Part shown: positions 49,199-57,660 of the stretch, in pieces
Numbering within the stretch: the stretch's first letter is position 1
Layout of the letters: each line of letters begins with the position of its first letter
Assembly: GCA_001464735.1 (NCBI GenBank)
Contig: LNDU01000053.1
Span: 1-64,000 of the forward strand
DNA length: 64,000 nt
Origin: Nitrospira sp. Ga0074138
GTDB taxonomy: Bacteria; Nitrospirota; Nitrospiria; Nitrospirales; Nitrospiraceae
Reading direction: 5' to 3'
Program-made: the position numbers and the translations under genes
Notes under the pieces: generated by a model
The model's database searches: none
Told to the model about the DNA's origin: nothing
What the model saw: only the letters and a program-made list of their open reading frames with translations

Positions 49199-49868
49199 CC
49201 TGAAAGGCAAGTTGATCGCCATTGAGGGAACCGACGGAGTGGGGCGAACGACGCACCTTGAGATGTTGCAGGAATGGCTGGAGGTCCAGGGCTATGGGGT
49301 CATGACGACCGGTTGGACTCGCTCCAACCTCATGTCCAAGACAATCGAGGTGGCGAAGGCTGGCAACATTCTTGACCGTTGGTCGCTCAGTCTCCTCTAT
49401 GCCACGGATTTTGCCGACCGCCTCGAACATCAGATCATTCCGGCTCTTCGATCAGGGTTCGTCGTTTTGGCGGATCGCTATATCTATACGGCATTGGCCC
49501 GCGATTTTGTGCGAAGCGCCGACCGGAAATGGATCCGTGACGTGTTCGGATTTACGTTGATTCCAGACCTCGTGTGTTACCTCCGCATTGACGTCGAGAC
49601 TCTGGCACTTCGAGTCATCGAAACCACCGGAATGAATTACTGGGAATCCGGTATGGATCTCCGTCTCGGAGGGGACCTGTATGATAGTTTCAAGAAATAC
49701 CAATCGCTGCTGATCGGAGAGTTCGACAAGATGGCCCTAGAATTTCGCTTCAACGTCGTCGACGCGCGAAAGTCTCCCGAAGAGATCCAGAACGAGCTTC
49801 GAGGGTATATTCTCCCGGTGTTACAAAACCATAAGCCTCCCATCGGTACGAAAACAGTCCCGTCCTAA
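49146..49868 (+). CDS. Thymidylate-kinase-like protein with an altered P-loop, second of the pair
   Basis: The 240-residue product starts at 49146, inside the previous gene (53-base overlap in another frame), with GAGG just upstream. It resembles its neighbour throughout: LLYATDFADRLEHQI and VLADRYIYTALARDFVR match closely. The Walker A, however, reads IEGTDGVGRTTH: the Lys that binds the ATP phosphates is Arg (codon CGA). This suggests a weak or lost kinase activity and a partner or regulatory role, perhaps as a heterodimer with the first protein. The gene overlaps the convergent sixA stop by four bases. Confidence 0.8.
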   Translation: MADARFFGDGLKYLDPSDLKGKLIAIEGTDGVGRTTHLEMLQEWLEVQGYGVMTTGWTRSNLMSKTIEVAKAGNILDRWSLSLLYATDFADRLEHQIIPALRSGFVVLADRYIYTALARDFVRSADRKWIRDVFGFTLIPDLVCYLRIDVETLALRVIETTGMNYWESGMDLRLGGDLYDSFKKYQSLLIGEFDKMALEFRFNVVDARKSPEEIQNELRGYILPVLQNHKPPIGTKTVPS

Positions 49869-50398
49869 GACGATTCATCCTGTTTCTCTGTCCGCGTTCG
49901 CTTGCCCAAGATCCGCAGCTGCATTGGTGGCAACCACCAGCGCAACCGCCCCTGATTCGGCTTGATGATGCCCTCTGCCTCAATGCATGCAGCGCCAGAT
50001 TTCTTGAAAGGAAAGTTGGGAAGAACTTTCCCACAGAGCAACAGGCTCACCACTTCACCCAGCTGAGGCTCATGTCCCACACAGATTACTATCGAGTCCG
50101 AGGGAAGCGTGTTGAGAAGTGCGACAAGCTGCTCCGGCTTCGCTCCGACGGCCAACTCTTCCCGTGTCTCGACCTTCAGAACCGGACAGACGACCGTACG
50201 CAGGATTCTCGCCGTATCGTAGGCCCGCACGAAGGGGCTCGTAAACAGATGGGTCGGCTTACAGTCGAGTGCAGCGATCCCGACAGCAGCCTGCTTGACA
50301 CGTTTTTTGCCTTTCTCTGTCAGCGGACGATTCTCTTCTGCCCCTTCCCACTCGTCGGGTTCTACCGCAATGCCATGGCGAATCAGAATACAGTCCAT
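49865..50398 (-). CDS. sixA: SixA-type phosphohistidine phosphatase
   Basis: The 177-residue protein has the histidine phosphatase RHG motif in CILIRHGIAVEPDEW, then RPLTEKGKKRVKQAA, LFTSPFVRAYDTARIL with the second Arg, and the second catalytic His in SIVICVGHEPQLGEV. SixA removes phosphate from phosphohistidine domains such as that of ArcB; other small phosphates are possible substrates. The C-terminal 45 residues (after ACIEAEG) are basic and not part of the core. It converges on the ppx/kinase-like operon, in keeping with a local phosphate theme. Confidence 0.9.
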   Translation of the reverse strand: MDCILIRHGIAVEPDEWEGAEENRPLTEKGKKRVKQAAVGIAALDCKPTHLFTSPFVRAYDTARILRTVVCPVLKVETREELAVGAKPEQLVALLNTLPSDSIVICVGHEPQLGEVVSLLLCGKVLPNFPFKKSGAACIEAEGIIKPNQGRLRWWLPPMQLRILGKRTRTEKQDESS

Positions 50399-50528
50399 AC
50401 GACCTCCCTAGGGAGTGAGCCTACCACACCGCAACTAGGCAGTTAACACAAGTTTTACCTCTTCGTGACCGTTCTGGAATGATGGCCGGATATCCTTGCA
50501 TGCAACTACAAAGGAAAGGAAGAAGACT

Positions 50529-51047
50529 ATGCCAGCACTCGAAGCACTTCGTCTGTTTGATAGCGGGGTTCTCTGGCGTCGGGTCGCTCATCTCGATCCT
50601 CTCGAGGTATGGAGCTTGGCCATGAAGGGAGTGCTCAGCCTCGTGATTCTGACGCTCCTGACCGCCCTGACCGGAGGCGCATTGAAAACATTTTGGGATA
50701 TCCGCTTGCTTCTCGATCACCCGGCCGAAGTTGTGTTGCGACAGATCATCGTCAATACGCTCATCTTGCTGGCCATTGTTGAAGTATTCAAAACCACGGT
50801 GACCTACTTTCGGGAAGGTCGCGTCAAGGTGACGTTCATTGTTGATACGATTCTGGTCGTCATGCTGACGGAAGTGATTTCTCAATGGTTCAAAGGGGGA
50901 GACTGGCAAGCCCTGACGGCACTCTGCGGCATTGTACTGGTGTTAGGAATCGTTCGCGTTATGGCCGTTCGGTGGAGTCCGGCATTGAGGGCGGAGCCTC
51001 ATGATTCCGTTTACCATGATCTGCGTAACCAGGGAGGATTTCGATGA
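50529..51047 (+). CDS. PsiE-family phosphate-starvation-type membrane protein
   Basis: The 172-residue protein starts at the ATG 50529, with AAGGAAG before it. Four hydrophobic helices are visible (about 28-52, 75-95, 105-125, 135-155), and the sequence VLRQIIVNTLILLAIVEVFKTTVTYFREGRVKVTFIVDTILVVMLTEVISQWF is characteristic of PsiE/DUF-type membrane proteins. In E. coli psiE responds to phosphate starvation and its role is unknown. The gene overlaps the following small winged-helix gene by four bases. Confidence 0.8.
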   Translation: MPALEALRLFDSGVLWRRVAHLDPLEVWSLAMKGVLSLVILTLLTALTGGALKTFWDIRLLLDHPAEVVLRQIIVNTLILLAIVEVFKTTVTYFREGRVKVTFIVDTILVVMLTEVISQWFKGGDWQALTALCGIVLVLGIVRVMAVRWSPALRAEPHDSVYHDLRNQGGFR

Positions 51048-51247
51048 CTCAACAGGCTACAGTGAAACTACTGGCCATCGTCCATGAGCGGCGACAGATC
51101 CAACTTGAGGAACTCATATCACACCTTCCCGAGTTCACCTGGAATCAGGTGTTCTCGCTAGTGGATGAACTCAGTCGACGAGAACTCATCTGCCTGCGGC
51201 GGCAAGGGTTCGGATACGAATTGCGAGTCCCCTCATTGTCCACGTAG
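51044..51247 (+). CDS. Small winged-helix-like protein coupled to PsiE
   Basis: The 67-residue product (VKLLAIVHERRQIQLEELISHLPEFTWNQVFSLVDELSRRELICLRRQGFGYEL) has the helix-helix-helix-wing pattern of a minimal winged-helix DNA-binding domain. The start overlaps the PsiE stop (ATGA), a sign of translational coupling. A membrane protein joined to a tiny DNA-binding protein suggests a regulatory pair, but this is inference. It converges with the TPR protein gene at 51261. Confidence 0.7.
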   Translation: MTQQATVKLLAIVHERRQIQLEELISHLPEFTWNQVFSLVDELSRRELICLRRQGFGYELRVPSLST

Positions 51248-51260
51248 CTGCTGTCTTAAA

Positions 51261-51689
51261 CTAGCTCTTTTTCGTGGCCACTGTCGGGCGGCGAGAGCTG
51301 AGCTGCTCGATACGTTCAGCCACATCCCGATAGGCTGGATCTTCCCGTCTGATCCAGCGATAGGCTTCGAGCGTTTCTGCGACCCGACCCAACGATTCCA
51401 GGGTTCGACCGAGAACATAGAGTATCTGAACGGTCTCCTTCGATGAGGCCGGTGTGGATTTGAGCGCCTTCTGAAACGCCGGGACGGCCTCCTCATAGCA
51501 GCCGGATAATTTATAACAGAGTCCCATCTGTGCATAGGCCTTGACGGCCAAGGATACCTCCACTGCGGCCAGTACAAACTGGTCGATTGCCGCCTTGTAT
51601 AGCCCTGCCTTTTTGAGCGCGACTCCCCGCTCGTATCGCTCGGCTGGGCTCACTTCAGGGTCGGACACGTCCTTGACCGGATCTGACAT
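51261..51689 (-). CDS. Small TPR protein, paralogue of the ATPase C-terminus
   Basis: About 142 residues from the ATG at 51689. Three or so TPR-like helical pairs are visible (AERYERGVALKKAGLYKAAIDQFVLAA, VKAYAQMGLCYKLSGCYEEAVPAFQKAL, VQILYVLGRTLESLGRVAETLEAYRWIRREDPAYRDV). The segment LYVLGRTLESLGR...DPAYRDVAERI closely matches LYVLGRSLESIGK...APTYRDVTSRL in the C-terminal part of the preceding ATPase, so they share a recent duplication. It is the last gene of the exopolysaccharide operon and probably a scaffold. Confidence 0.8.
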   Translation of the reverse strand: MSDPVKDVSDPEVSPAERYERGVALKKAGLYKAAIDQFVLAAVEVSLAVKAYAQMGLCYKLSGCYEEAVPAFQKALKSTPASSKETVQILYVLGRTLESLGRVAETLEAYRWIRREDPAYRDVAERIEQLSSRRPTVATKKS

Positions 51690-51774
51690 GACTCTCTCGT
51701 TACTCCTCCCAACTCCCGACGGCACCCATCAATCAAAGCAGAAATCGTATCGTGTAGAAGAAGGAAAGGGACGT

Positions 51775-53181
51775 CTACTTCCTGCTGCTAATAAAAAAGC
51801 GTTGGACAGTATCTGCCAAACCGGTGATCCACGAGTGCTGTTCCGTGGCAGACTTCAATTTTCGACTTGATTGTTTCGGGGGCAACTGCGCTTCTCGCAA
51901 CCGACTCGTGACATCTCGATACGTTGGGGCCAACTGATTGATGCGATGGTACACATCGACCGCTTGGTCGGCCTTTCCGATGGACTCGAGACTGCGCCCC
52001 AAGACATAGAGCACGTCAAGCATATCCTGCCGCGGGGCTGTGGGATCGTCCAGAGCAGTGCGGAATGCCTGTATCGCCGCATGGTGTTCTTTCATTTTGA
52101 CGTAACACAATCCGACTTGTGAATAGACCTTGAACCACATGGACTTGTCCCTGGCTGCCGAATGAAACAACTCAACCGCCTCTTCCAATCGCCCTTGTTC
52201 TTTAAGATGCATCGCTCGAGCATAGTCATCCTCTGGAGGGCTCATCGACTCGGCCTCGGCTGATTCAACTGCCACCGTGTTCGGCCCCGGACTTGGAATA
52301 GGATCATCCAGTTCCGCGGGATCGTCAGGAGCCGCCGCGAGTCCGACCAAGTCCTCTTGCTCGGCCAGGGGAAGGATTCCGCCCTTGCTTCGATCAAGGG
52401 CAGCTTGGGCCACCAACTTGGAGGTAATGATTCTCACTTGTTCGGCGTACCCGTAGGTCAAGGCGATATCGGAGACTTGATTGATCAGTCTCGGATTCCC
52501 TCGACTCAATCGATGCACCAACGCACAGGCCTTGCTCGTAAAGAGAGACGGCGATCCACCGGCGACTCGTAATCGATGGCGAATACAATGGGTGGTATCA
52601 CTTTCCGAGAGCGGTTTCAGATGGTAGTCGACGACGATCCGCTGCGCGAATTGTGTCATGTCGATGCGCCGGAGCAGTGTGTGGAGATCGGGTTGGCCTG
52701 AAAGGATGATCTGCAGTTTCAAGGTCTTGCCGTCGTTCAGGTTGGACAACAGCCGCAGTTCCTCGAGCAACTCAGCCCCCAGACTTTGCGCTTCATCAAC
52801 GATGAGAATCACCCGTCGCGAGCGCTTTGCTTCTTGAGACAGAAACTCTGAAAACAGATGGTAGGCTTCGATCGGATCAAGCCGCTTGGTGCTTAACCCA
52901 AGAGACAACAGAATCCACGGCAAGAGCTGCTCAATATCATAACGAGCGTTGGTGACCAGCCCAATTTTATGTTTGCTGCCATGCTCAGCGATGAGCTTCT
53001 GAAGCAGAGATGTCTTCCCCATGCCGGGATCGCCGGTCAGCACCATAAACGGCGCCTGACTCAGAATCCCATATTCCAACAGGCTATAGGCGGCCTGGTG
53101 CTCCGAGCCGTGGTAGAGAAAACTGCTATCCGGCAAGAGCGCGAACGGCTTAGCCTTGAATCGATAGAATGCTTCATACAT
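51775..53181 (-). CDS. ExeA-like AAA ATPase with C-terminal TPRs (exosortase-system ATPase)
   Basis: The 468-residue protein begins with the characteristic MYEAFYRFKAKPFALLPDSSFLYHG of the ExeA/PEP-CTERM-associated ATPases. The AAA domain has Walker A LTGDPGMGKTSLL, Walker B VILIVDEAQSLG and the sensor-containing LQIILSGQPDLHTLL, with an HTH-like region near 240. After an acidic, Pro-rich linker (about 275-325), TPR helices run from about 325 to 440, an addition to the usual form of about 270-350 residues. It lies within the exopolysaccharide cluster between the kinase and the TPR protein and probably assists assembly of the secretion machinery. Confidence 0.9.
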   Translation of the reverse strand: MYEAFYRFKAKPFALLPDSSFLYHGSEHQAAYSLLEYGILSQAPFMVLTGDPGMGKTSLLQKLIAEHGSKHKIGLVTNARYDIEQLLPWILLSLGLSTKRLDPIEAYHLFSEFLSQEAKRSRRVILIVDEAQSLGAELLEELRLLSNLNDGKTLKLQIILSGQPDLHTLLRRIDMTQFAQRIVVDYHLKPLSESDTTHCIRHRLRVAGGSPSLFTSKACALVHRLSRGNPRLINQVSDIALTYGYAEQVRIITSKLVAQAALDRSKGGILPLAEQEDLVGLAAAPDDPAELDDPIPSPGPNTVAVESAEAESMSPPEDDYARAMHLKEQGRLEEAVELFHSAARDKSMWFKVYSQVGLCYVKMKEHHAAIQAFRTALDDPTAPRQDMLDVLYVLGRSLESIGKADQAVDVYHRINQLAPTYRDVTSRLREAQLPPKQSSRKLKSATEQHSWITGLADTVQRFFISSRK

Positions 53182-53212
53182 GGGTGCGCCGTTCGATGGC
53201 CGACCTCACGGG

Positions 53213-54037
53213 CTACGTGGCCACCATGGTCTTCATCTGCGCAAGAGTCAGAGACGATCGCCCTGCCTTGTTTAACACCGTTCCCAGAACAGGACGTGAA
53301 TTCTTAACCAGCGCCAGGGCCCGCTGCAGTTCTTCGCCCGTCGTCTTCCCCTCCTCCACCACCATCAGCAGCGCATCCGTGTAGGGGGAAAAGGCCAAGA
53401 CATCCGCCGTATGGAGCAACGGAGGGAGGTCGAAGATGACGACTCGGGAGGGATACCGATGCCTTAACTCCTCAACGAGCGCCACCATTTTCGGCGAAGT
53501 CAAAATTTCGGTGGAGCTGGAGATCGCCCGACCCCCGGGCAACAGGACGAATCGCCCTATTCCTGGATGAAGCAGTAGATCCTCGACCGGCTGATCGTCC
53601 AGCAAATAATCGGCAAGACCGAGACAGTCGGTCAAGCCGAATACCTGATGCACTGTGGGGTCCTGCAAATCAGAATCGACGAGAAGGACCGTCTGGGTTG
53701 TTTCCATGGCAAGACTCACGGCCAAATTGACGGCCGTCAGTGTCTTGCCCTCACCGTACCCAGGACTCGTCACCCCCACTACATTCCATCCATTCTCTCG
53801 CAATCGCTGCGTGACCTGTGTTCGAAGAATTTTGTATGCATCGACGAACGGTCCGTTATTGTGGGCGGCCATGACTCGATGCCTATGCAACACCGCGTGC
53901 GGAATACTCAGCGATCTGGTTTTGGTATAGGTGATTGGCGGCGGCACCGACTGAGCGGCCTTCTTCGGGCGCTCCTCATGAGGAGAGGAACTTCGCAAAT
54001 CCTTGTACAGTTCAAGCGCGGTCCGAATTCGATTCAT
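53213..54037 (-). CDS. CpsD/CapB-type tyrosine-kinase-like ATPase
   Basis: The 274-residue protein has the P-loop kinase features of BY-kinases: Walker A in VTSPGYGEGKTLTAVNLA, Walker A' VLLVDSDLQDPTVH and Walker B VVIFDLPPLL. The N-terminal 60 residues are a linker. Typical BY-kinases end in a tail with several Tyr residues that are autophosphorylated; here the protein ends ...SSLTLAQMKTMVAT with no Tyr, so autophosphorylation must differ or be lost. It pairs with the Wzz-like membrane protein encoded directly upstream (14-base gap), as in the XrtA/PEP-CTERM exopolysaccharide loci. Confidence 0.9.
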   Translation of the reverse strand: MNRIRTALELYKDLRSSSPHEERPKKAAQSVPPPITYTKTRSLSIPHAVLHRHRVMAAHNNGPFVDAYKILRTQVTQRLRENGWNVVGVTSPGYGEGKTLTAVNLAVSLAMETTQTVLLVDSDLQDPTVHQVFGLTDCLGLADYLLDDQPVEDLLLHPGIGRFVLLPGGRAISSSTEILTSPKMVALVEELRHRYPSRVVIFDLPPLLHTADVLAFSPYTDALLMVVEEGKTTGEELQRALALVKNSRPVLGTVLNKAGRSSLTLAQMKTMVAT

Positions 54038-54051
54038 ATTAATCTATTACC

Positions 54052-55815
54052 TTATTGCACCCCAAACCGCCGCAGAGCGGTAAACCACAGAACATCCAAC
54101 GGCACGATAAACACATGTAACACGACAAGGACTGTCGCAACGGCACCTATCCCCGCCGTTTGCATCACACGCCGTCGTAGTCGCGCGTAGGAGACATCAT
54201 CCTCGTTCGGCATGAACGGAATCACAGCCAAGGGGAAATGCTGCGTCAAGGCGACGAGCTGATCGGACGTCCTGATTGAATGGTCGAGTGACTCGGCCGC
54301 CGCCCCTAATCCGACGCCGCTGCCTACGGCAAGAATGCAGCCAAGGAGGACGATGGCCATACGATTCGGCTTATACGGTTTTTCCGGCAGGCTGGGCGGG
54401 TCGATCAGCGAAAACCGTTCGCCTTTTCGTTGAACCTCCAAGCCTTCCGACACCTTTGCTTCCAATAATCGCGAACGGATTTCTTGATACTTTTGACCCG
54501 ATGTATCACGATCCCTCGTCAGCACCAGGTACTCCGGTTCAATCTCCGGAGCCCGTTCCAGACGCGTCGCATACTCCTGAAGTCGGCGCTTCACCTCCAT
54601 ACGAGTCTTACGAAGAGCTTCCAACGAAGAAGTTGAAGAATTCAGCTGGGCTTGAAGATTGATATAGGCGGGGTTTTCAGGTCTCTGCGTCAGATGCTTC
54701 AGCGGCACAGTTCTGAGCCGACCTGCTTCCTGTTCGAGCGCGGCAATTTTCCTCCGCGCTTGCAGAATATCAGGATGCTCGCTTCCCAGCCGTTCCATGT
54801 CAGCCGCAAGACTGGTACGGGCGTCGAGCAGGCGCTTGGAGACCTCCTCCGCATCAGGGCCCTGCCCGCTCTCTTTCTCCAAGGCATCAATCTCTTGTTT
54901 CATCTTCATGATATCCGGATGGTCCGGTGACAGATTGGCGGCTGCCCCTGCAAATTCAGCCCGAAGCGCCCGTACGCGTTCGGAGGAGTCCAAAATGCGC
55001 TCCCCTGTGACGGATAGAATCGGCGTGTTTGGCTTGATCGTCGCCAATTCCCCTTCGAGATAGCTTTTGCGCTCTTCATGGCCTCGGATCTGTTGATCGA
55101 TATCCATCAACTCGCGCTCAGCTTGATTCATCATCTGCTGGTTGAGCGGCATCAGCTCAGGAAGTGCTCCGCCTACTCGATGTTTAAACAACGCAATTTT
55201 CTCATCGATCTCACCGATATGCCGGGCGAGATTGTCCGCTTCCTGCTGAAGAAATGATGTCGCCTCCTGTGCTTGCCGCTCGCGACTCTTCAAGTTTTCT
55301 CCCAAAAATAAGCTGGTCAGCTCATTCGCCACCTTCTGCGCCAACTCCGGGGATTGATTTTGATATGCCACCGTAAAGGCAATGGTCGCCTTGGTCGCAT
55401 GCTGCGTGCGCTTATCCACCACGTCGGCACTGATCACCTCCACCTCGATGTCCTTGATGAAGCGTTTAACGATCTCCTCGGCCGGACTGTTCTTCCGCAG
55501 ATCTTCGTAGAGCTTGAATTGTTCAACCACTTTCCAGAGGGTGGTGCGGCTCATCACCTGTTGTTTGATGGTCTCGATCCGTTGATCGGCATAACTGGTG
55601 ATGGTCGACCGTACGAGATCGGAGGGAATCTCCTGCTCCTCAATTAAGATGGTGGCCGTCGACTTATAGGTCGGGGGCCACAGAAACGCCACCGTCAGGG
55701 ACAGGGTCAAGAGCCCCACACCGGTGAGGAGGATCAGCTTCCGGCGTCGATGAAATGCCGCGAGATAGTCCTTCATGCTCATGGTCGATCCGGATGTTTG
55801 TAGCGCCTGTGCCAT
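54052..55815 (-). CDS. Wzz-like polysaccharide chain-length determinant
   Basis: The 587-residue protein has a short cytoplasmic N-terminus (SMKDYLAAFHRRRKLIL), a first membrane helix about 32-55, a long periplasmic coiled-coil region (about 200-440) and the conserved LPEKPYKPNR before a second helix (about 485-510, AIVLLGCILAVGSGVGLGAA). A third hydrophobic segment is close to the C-terminus. This is the architecture of the PEP-CTERM-associated chain-length family. It should control chain length and, with the kinase, exopolysaccharide export. The gene spacing (4 bases to the barrel gene) shows operon membership. Confidence 0.9.
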   Translation of the reverse strand: MAQALQTSGSTMSMKDYLAAFHRRRKLILLTGVGLLTLSLTVAFLWPPTYKSTATILIEEQEIPSDLVRSTITSYADQRIETIKQQVMSRTTLWKVVEQFKLYEDLRKNSPAEEIVKRFIKDIEVEVISADVVDKRTQHATKATIAFTVAYQNQSPELAQKVANELTSLFLGENLKSRERQAQEATSFLQQEADNLARHIGEIDEKIALFKHRVGGALPELMPLNQQMMNQAERELMDIDQQIRGHEERKSYLEGELATIKPNTPILSVTGERILDSSERVRALRAEFAGAAANLSPDHPDIMKMKQEIDALEKESGQGPDAEEVSKRLLDARTSLAADMERLGSEHPDILQARRKIAALEQEAGRLRTVPLKHLTQRPENPAYINLQAQLNSSTSSLEALRKTRMEVKRRLQEYATRLERAPEIEPEYLVLTRDRDTSGQKYQEIRSRLLEAKVSEGLEVQRKGERFSLIDPPSLPEKPYKPNRMAIVLLGCILAVGSGVGLGAAAESLDHSIRTSDQLVALTQHFPLAVIPFMPNEDDVSYARLRRRVMQTAGIGAVATVLVVLHVFIVPLDVLWFTALRRFGVQ

Positions 55816-55819
55816 GGTC

Positions 55820-57040
55820 TTAGTGAGAAAATGAAAGTTTGGGTGGATGGTAGGTCACCATGAACATCGTCGCATGAGACTCGGCTGAATCTGCGGCAGT
55901 CTCAACATCGCGCCATCGGTACATATACGACACCTCTGCCTGCCACCATTCCAGTACCTTCCAGGAGAGCTTCGGCGTCAGGCTGACATAGCTTCTATCA
56001 GGAAAGACTCCGCCGATGGCCGCGCTGCTCTTTCCAGACGTGAGAATTCCGACCACATTCAGGGAACCGGTCAAGGTTTCTGAGAGTTCATAAGAACCGG
56101 CGATCTCTCCTCGATTGGTCTGAATCAATAATCCGAATCCACTGGGACCCAGATCTCGGGCAAAAGACACGTGCACCGTGGCCCTCTCCCAATTCTTTGT
56201 CATACTCGCTCCTGCCAACCACACCGTATCGCGGGCCGTGACAGCACCAAGCGGAGCGTGTGAGGTGGAAGACAAGAATCTGGGACCACCATTGATGGTC
56301 CCTGTAAGCGATTCGGAGAAGGCATGGGTCAGGCTCATGTTGATTCCAGGAAAACTAGCTTGAAACCCAAACGGTGAATCGGTCGTGCGAAAGTGAGTAT
56401 ACGACCCTAACAATTGGATTTGATCCCGCTCGCTCAGCTGATACAGCAATCCTCCGGACCCACCCACCAATCGGTAGTCAACCAAGCTGGCAGTCTCATA
56501 CGTGGTATCGGAAAACTGTGTGCTCGATTGAAATGCCAGCTTTTCTGTCAACTTTCTTGTCCACGTAGGGTTAAACGTCCACTGATTACGTTGAGCAAAT
56601 TGCAAAACAACTCCCGTTGCCTGCAATTCACTGAGCAATGTATTGTCCCGAGTGAGGCCTCCCGTGAAGCCGATGAGATCCTTCTCCGTCTGATACCGTA
56701 CGGATAAGGGAGCAAAGACATTGCTAAACTGTCTATCTTCCCCACCGAAATATCCGACAACATCCGCAGCGATCCGGCTACTGACATCAAGGCGTTCGGT
56801 CTTGCCGGAAAACTCTGCTGCTGGAGTTAGCCAATAGCCGTAGGTCTCGTCGTGAGGTAGAGGGGTCAAGAGCAAGTTGCTGTTATAGACCCCTTTGGCA
56901 CCGATAGAAGGTGCGAGCGACCATTCAGCAGCCTCGCTTCTCGGCGCCATATTGGCCGTCATGATCACCGCCACGAGAACCAGATAGACAATGTCGCTTC
57001 GACTCCACCCATGACCTGTTCCCTTGCAACTCGGTTGCAT
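55820..57040 (-). CDS. PEP-CTERM/exosortase-associated outer-membrane beta-barrel protein
   Basis: The 406-residue protein has a signal peptide (VYLVLVAVIMTANMAPRSEA, cut before AEWSL) and a mature barrel sequence with alternating strands: LAPSIGAKGVYNSNLLLTP, LDVSSRIAADVVGYFGG, TFNPTWTRKLTEKLAFQSSTQFSDTTYE. It ends in YMYRWRDVETAADSAESHATMFMVTYHPPKLSFSH, the pattern of the TIGR03016-type barrel proteins of exosortase-linked exopolysaccharide loci. It may act as the outer-membrane channel that spans with Wza-like and Wzz-like partners. Its neighbours are those genes, and the stop and start codons are spaced closely. Confidence 0.88.
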   Translation of the reverse strand: MQPSCKGTGHGWSRSDIVYLVLVAVIMTANMAPRSEAAEWSLAPSIGAKGVYNSNLLLTPLPHDETYGYWLTPAAEFSGKTERLDVSSRIAADVVGYFGGEDRQFSNVFAPLSVRYQTEKDLIGFTGGLTRDNTLLSELQATGVVLQFAQRNQWTFNPTWTRKLTEKLAFQSSTQFSDTTYETASLVDYRLVGGSGGLLYQLSERDQIQLLGSYTHFRTTDSPFGFQASFPGINMSLTHAFSESLTGTINGGPRFLSSTSHAPLGAVTARDTVWLAGASMTKNWERATVHVSFARDLGPSGFGLLIQTNRGEIAGSYELSETLTGSLNVVGILTSGKSSAAIGGVFPDRSYVSLTPKLSWKVLEWWQAEVSYMYRWRDVETAADSAESHATMFMVTYHPPKLSFSH

Positions 57041-57054
57041 AGAAGTGGCGTCGG

Positions 57055-57651
57055 TCAGGGCACCATGACGACGTCACCACGCTGGAGAATGATATTCTGC
57101 TCCAGATCTCTGCCTTTCCGCACATCTCCATAGCGAAAGGGAATGGCATATTGGTCCCCTCTCACTCGCCGCATGACCTTGATCTCGTTTTCCGCAGCAA
57201 ACGGAGTGAGTCCACCAGCCAGGCTGAGCGCCTGCAACACGTCGGTGTAGTGACCGATCACGAACTCACCCGGCTTATTCACTCGTCCGACGACGTAGAC
57301 CTTGTAACTGATGACTTTCGTGACCGCGATGGACACATTGGGATTTGGAATATACTTTGTCAGCCGTTTCACGAGGTCACCGCGAATGTCCTCGACCGTT
57401 CGCTCCTCGGCCTGGATATCGCCGACGAGTGGAAACGAAAACATTCCATCAGGACGGACCACAACTTCACGCGTCAGCTGTTCATCCTTCCACACAGATA
57501 CCAGTAGAGTATCCTCGGCACCTAGGCGGTATCCCGAATCGACTTGCGCCACCAGACCGGCAGTCGAAGCATCTCCTGCGTGAACGGGTGAGCCAATCAC
57601 CACTATCACCATGAGTAATTCACACATCAGCAACTGAACAACGCGAGCCAT
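57055..57651 (-). CDS. Wza-like polysaccharide export protein
   Basis: The 198-residue protein has a signal peptide (VVQLLMCELLMVIVVIGSPVHAG) followed by the polysaccharide-export domain DSGYRLGAEDTLLVSVWKDEQLTREVVVRPDGMFSFPLVGDIQA and one SLBB domain (ISYKVYVVGRVNKPGEFVIGHYTDVLQALSLAGGLTPFAAENEIKV). It ends with ILQRGDVVMVP. It is the short Wza type of the PEP-CTERM loci, without a C-terminal outer-membrane helix, so the adjacent barrel may provide the membrane pore. It lies nine bases after the PrsT-like gene. Confidence 0.93.
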   Translation of the reverse strand: MARVVQLLMCELLMVIVVIGSPVHAGDASTAGLVAQVDSGYRLGAEDTLLVSVWKDEQLTREVVVRPDGMFSFPLVGDIQAEERTVEDIRGDLVKRLTKYIPNPNVSIAVTKVISYKVYVVGRVNKPGEFVIGHYTDVLQALSLAGGLTPFAAENEIKVMRRVRGDQYAIPFRYGDVRKGRDLEQNIILQRGDVVMVP

Positions 57652-57660
57652 AGACTCCCT

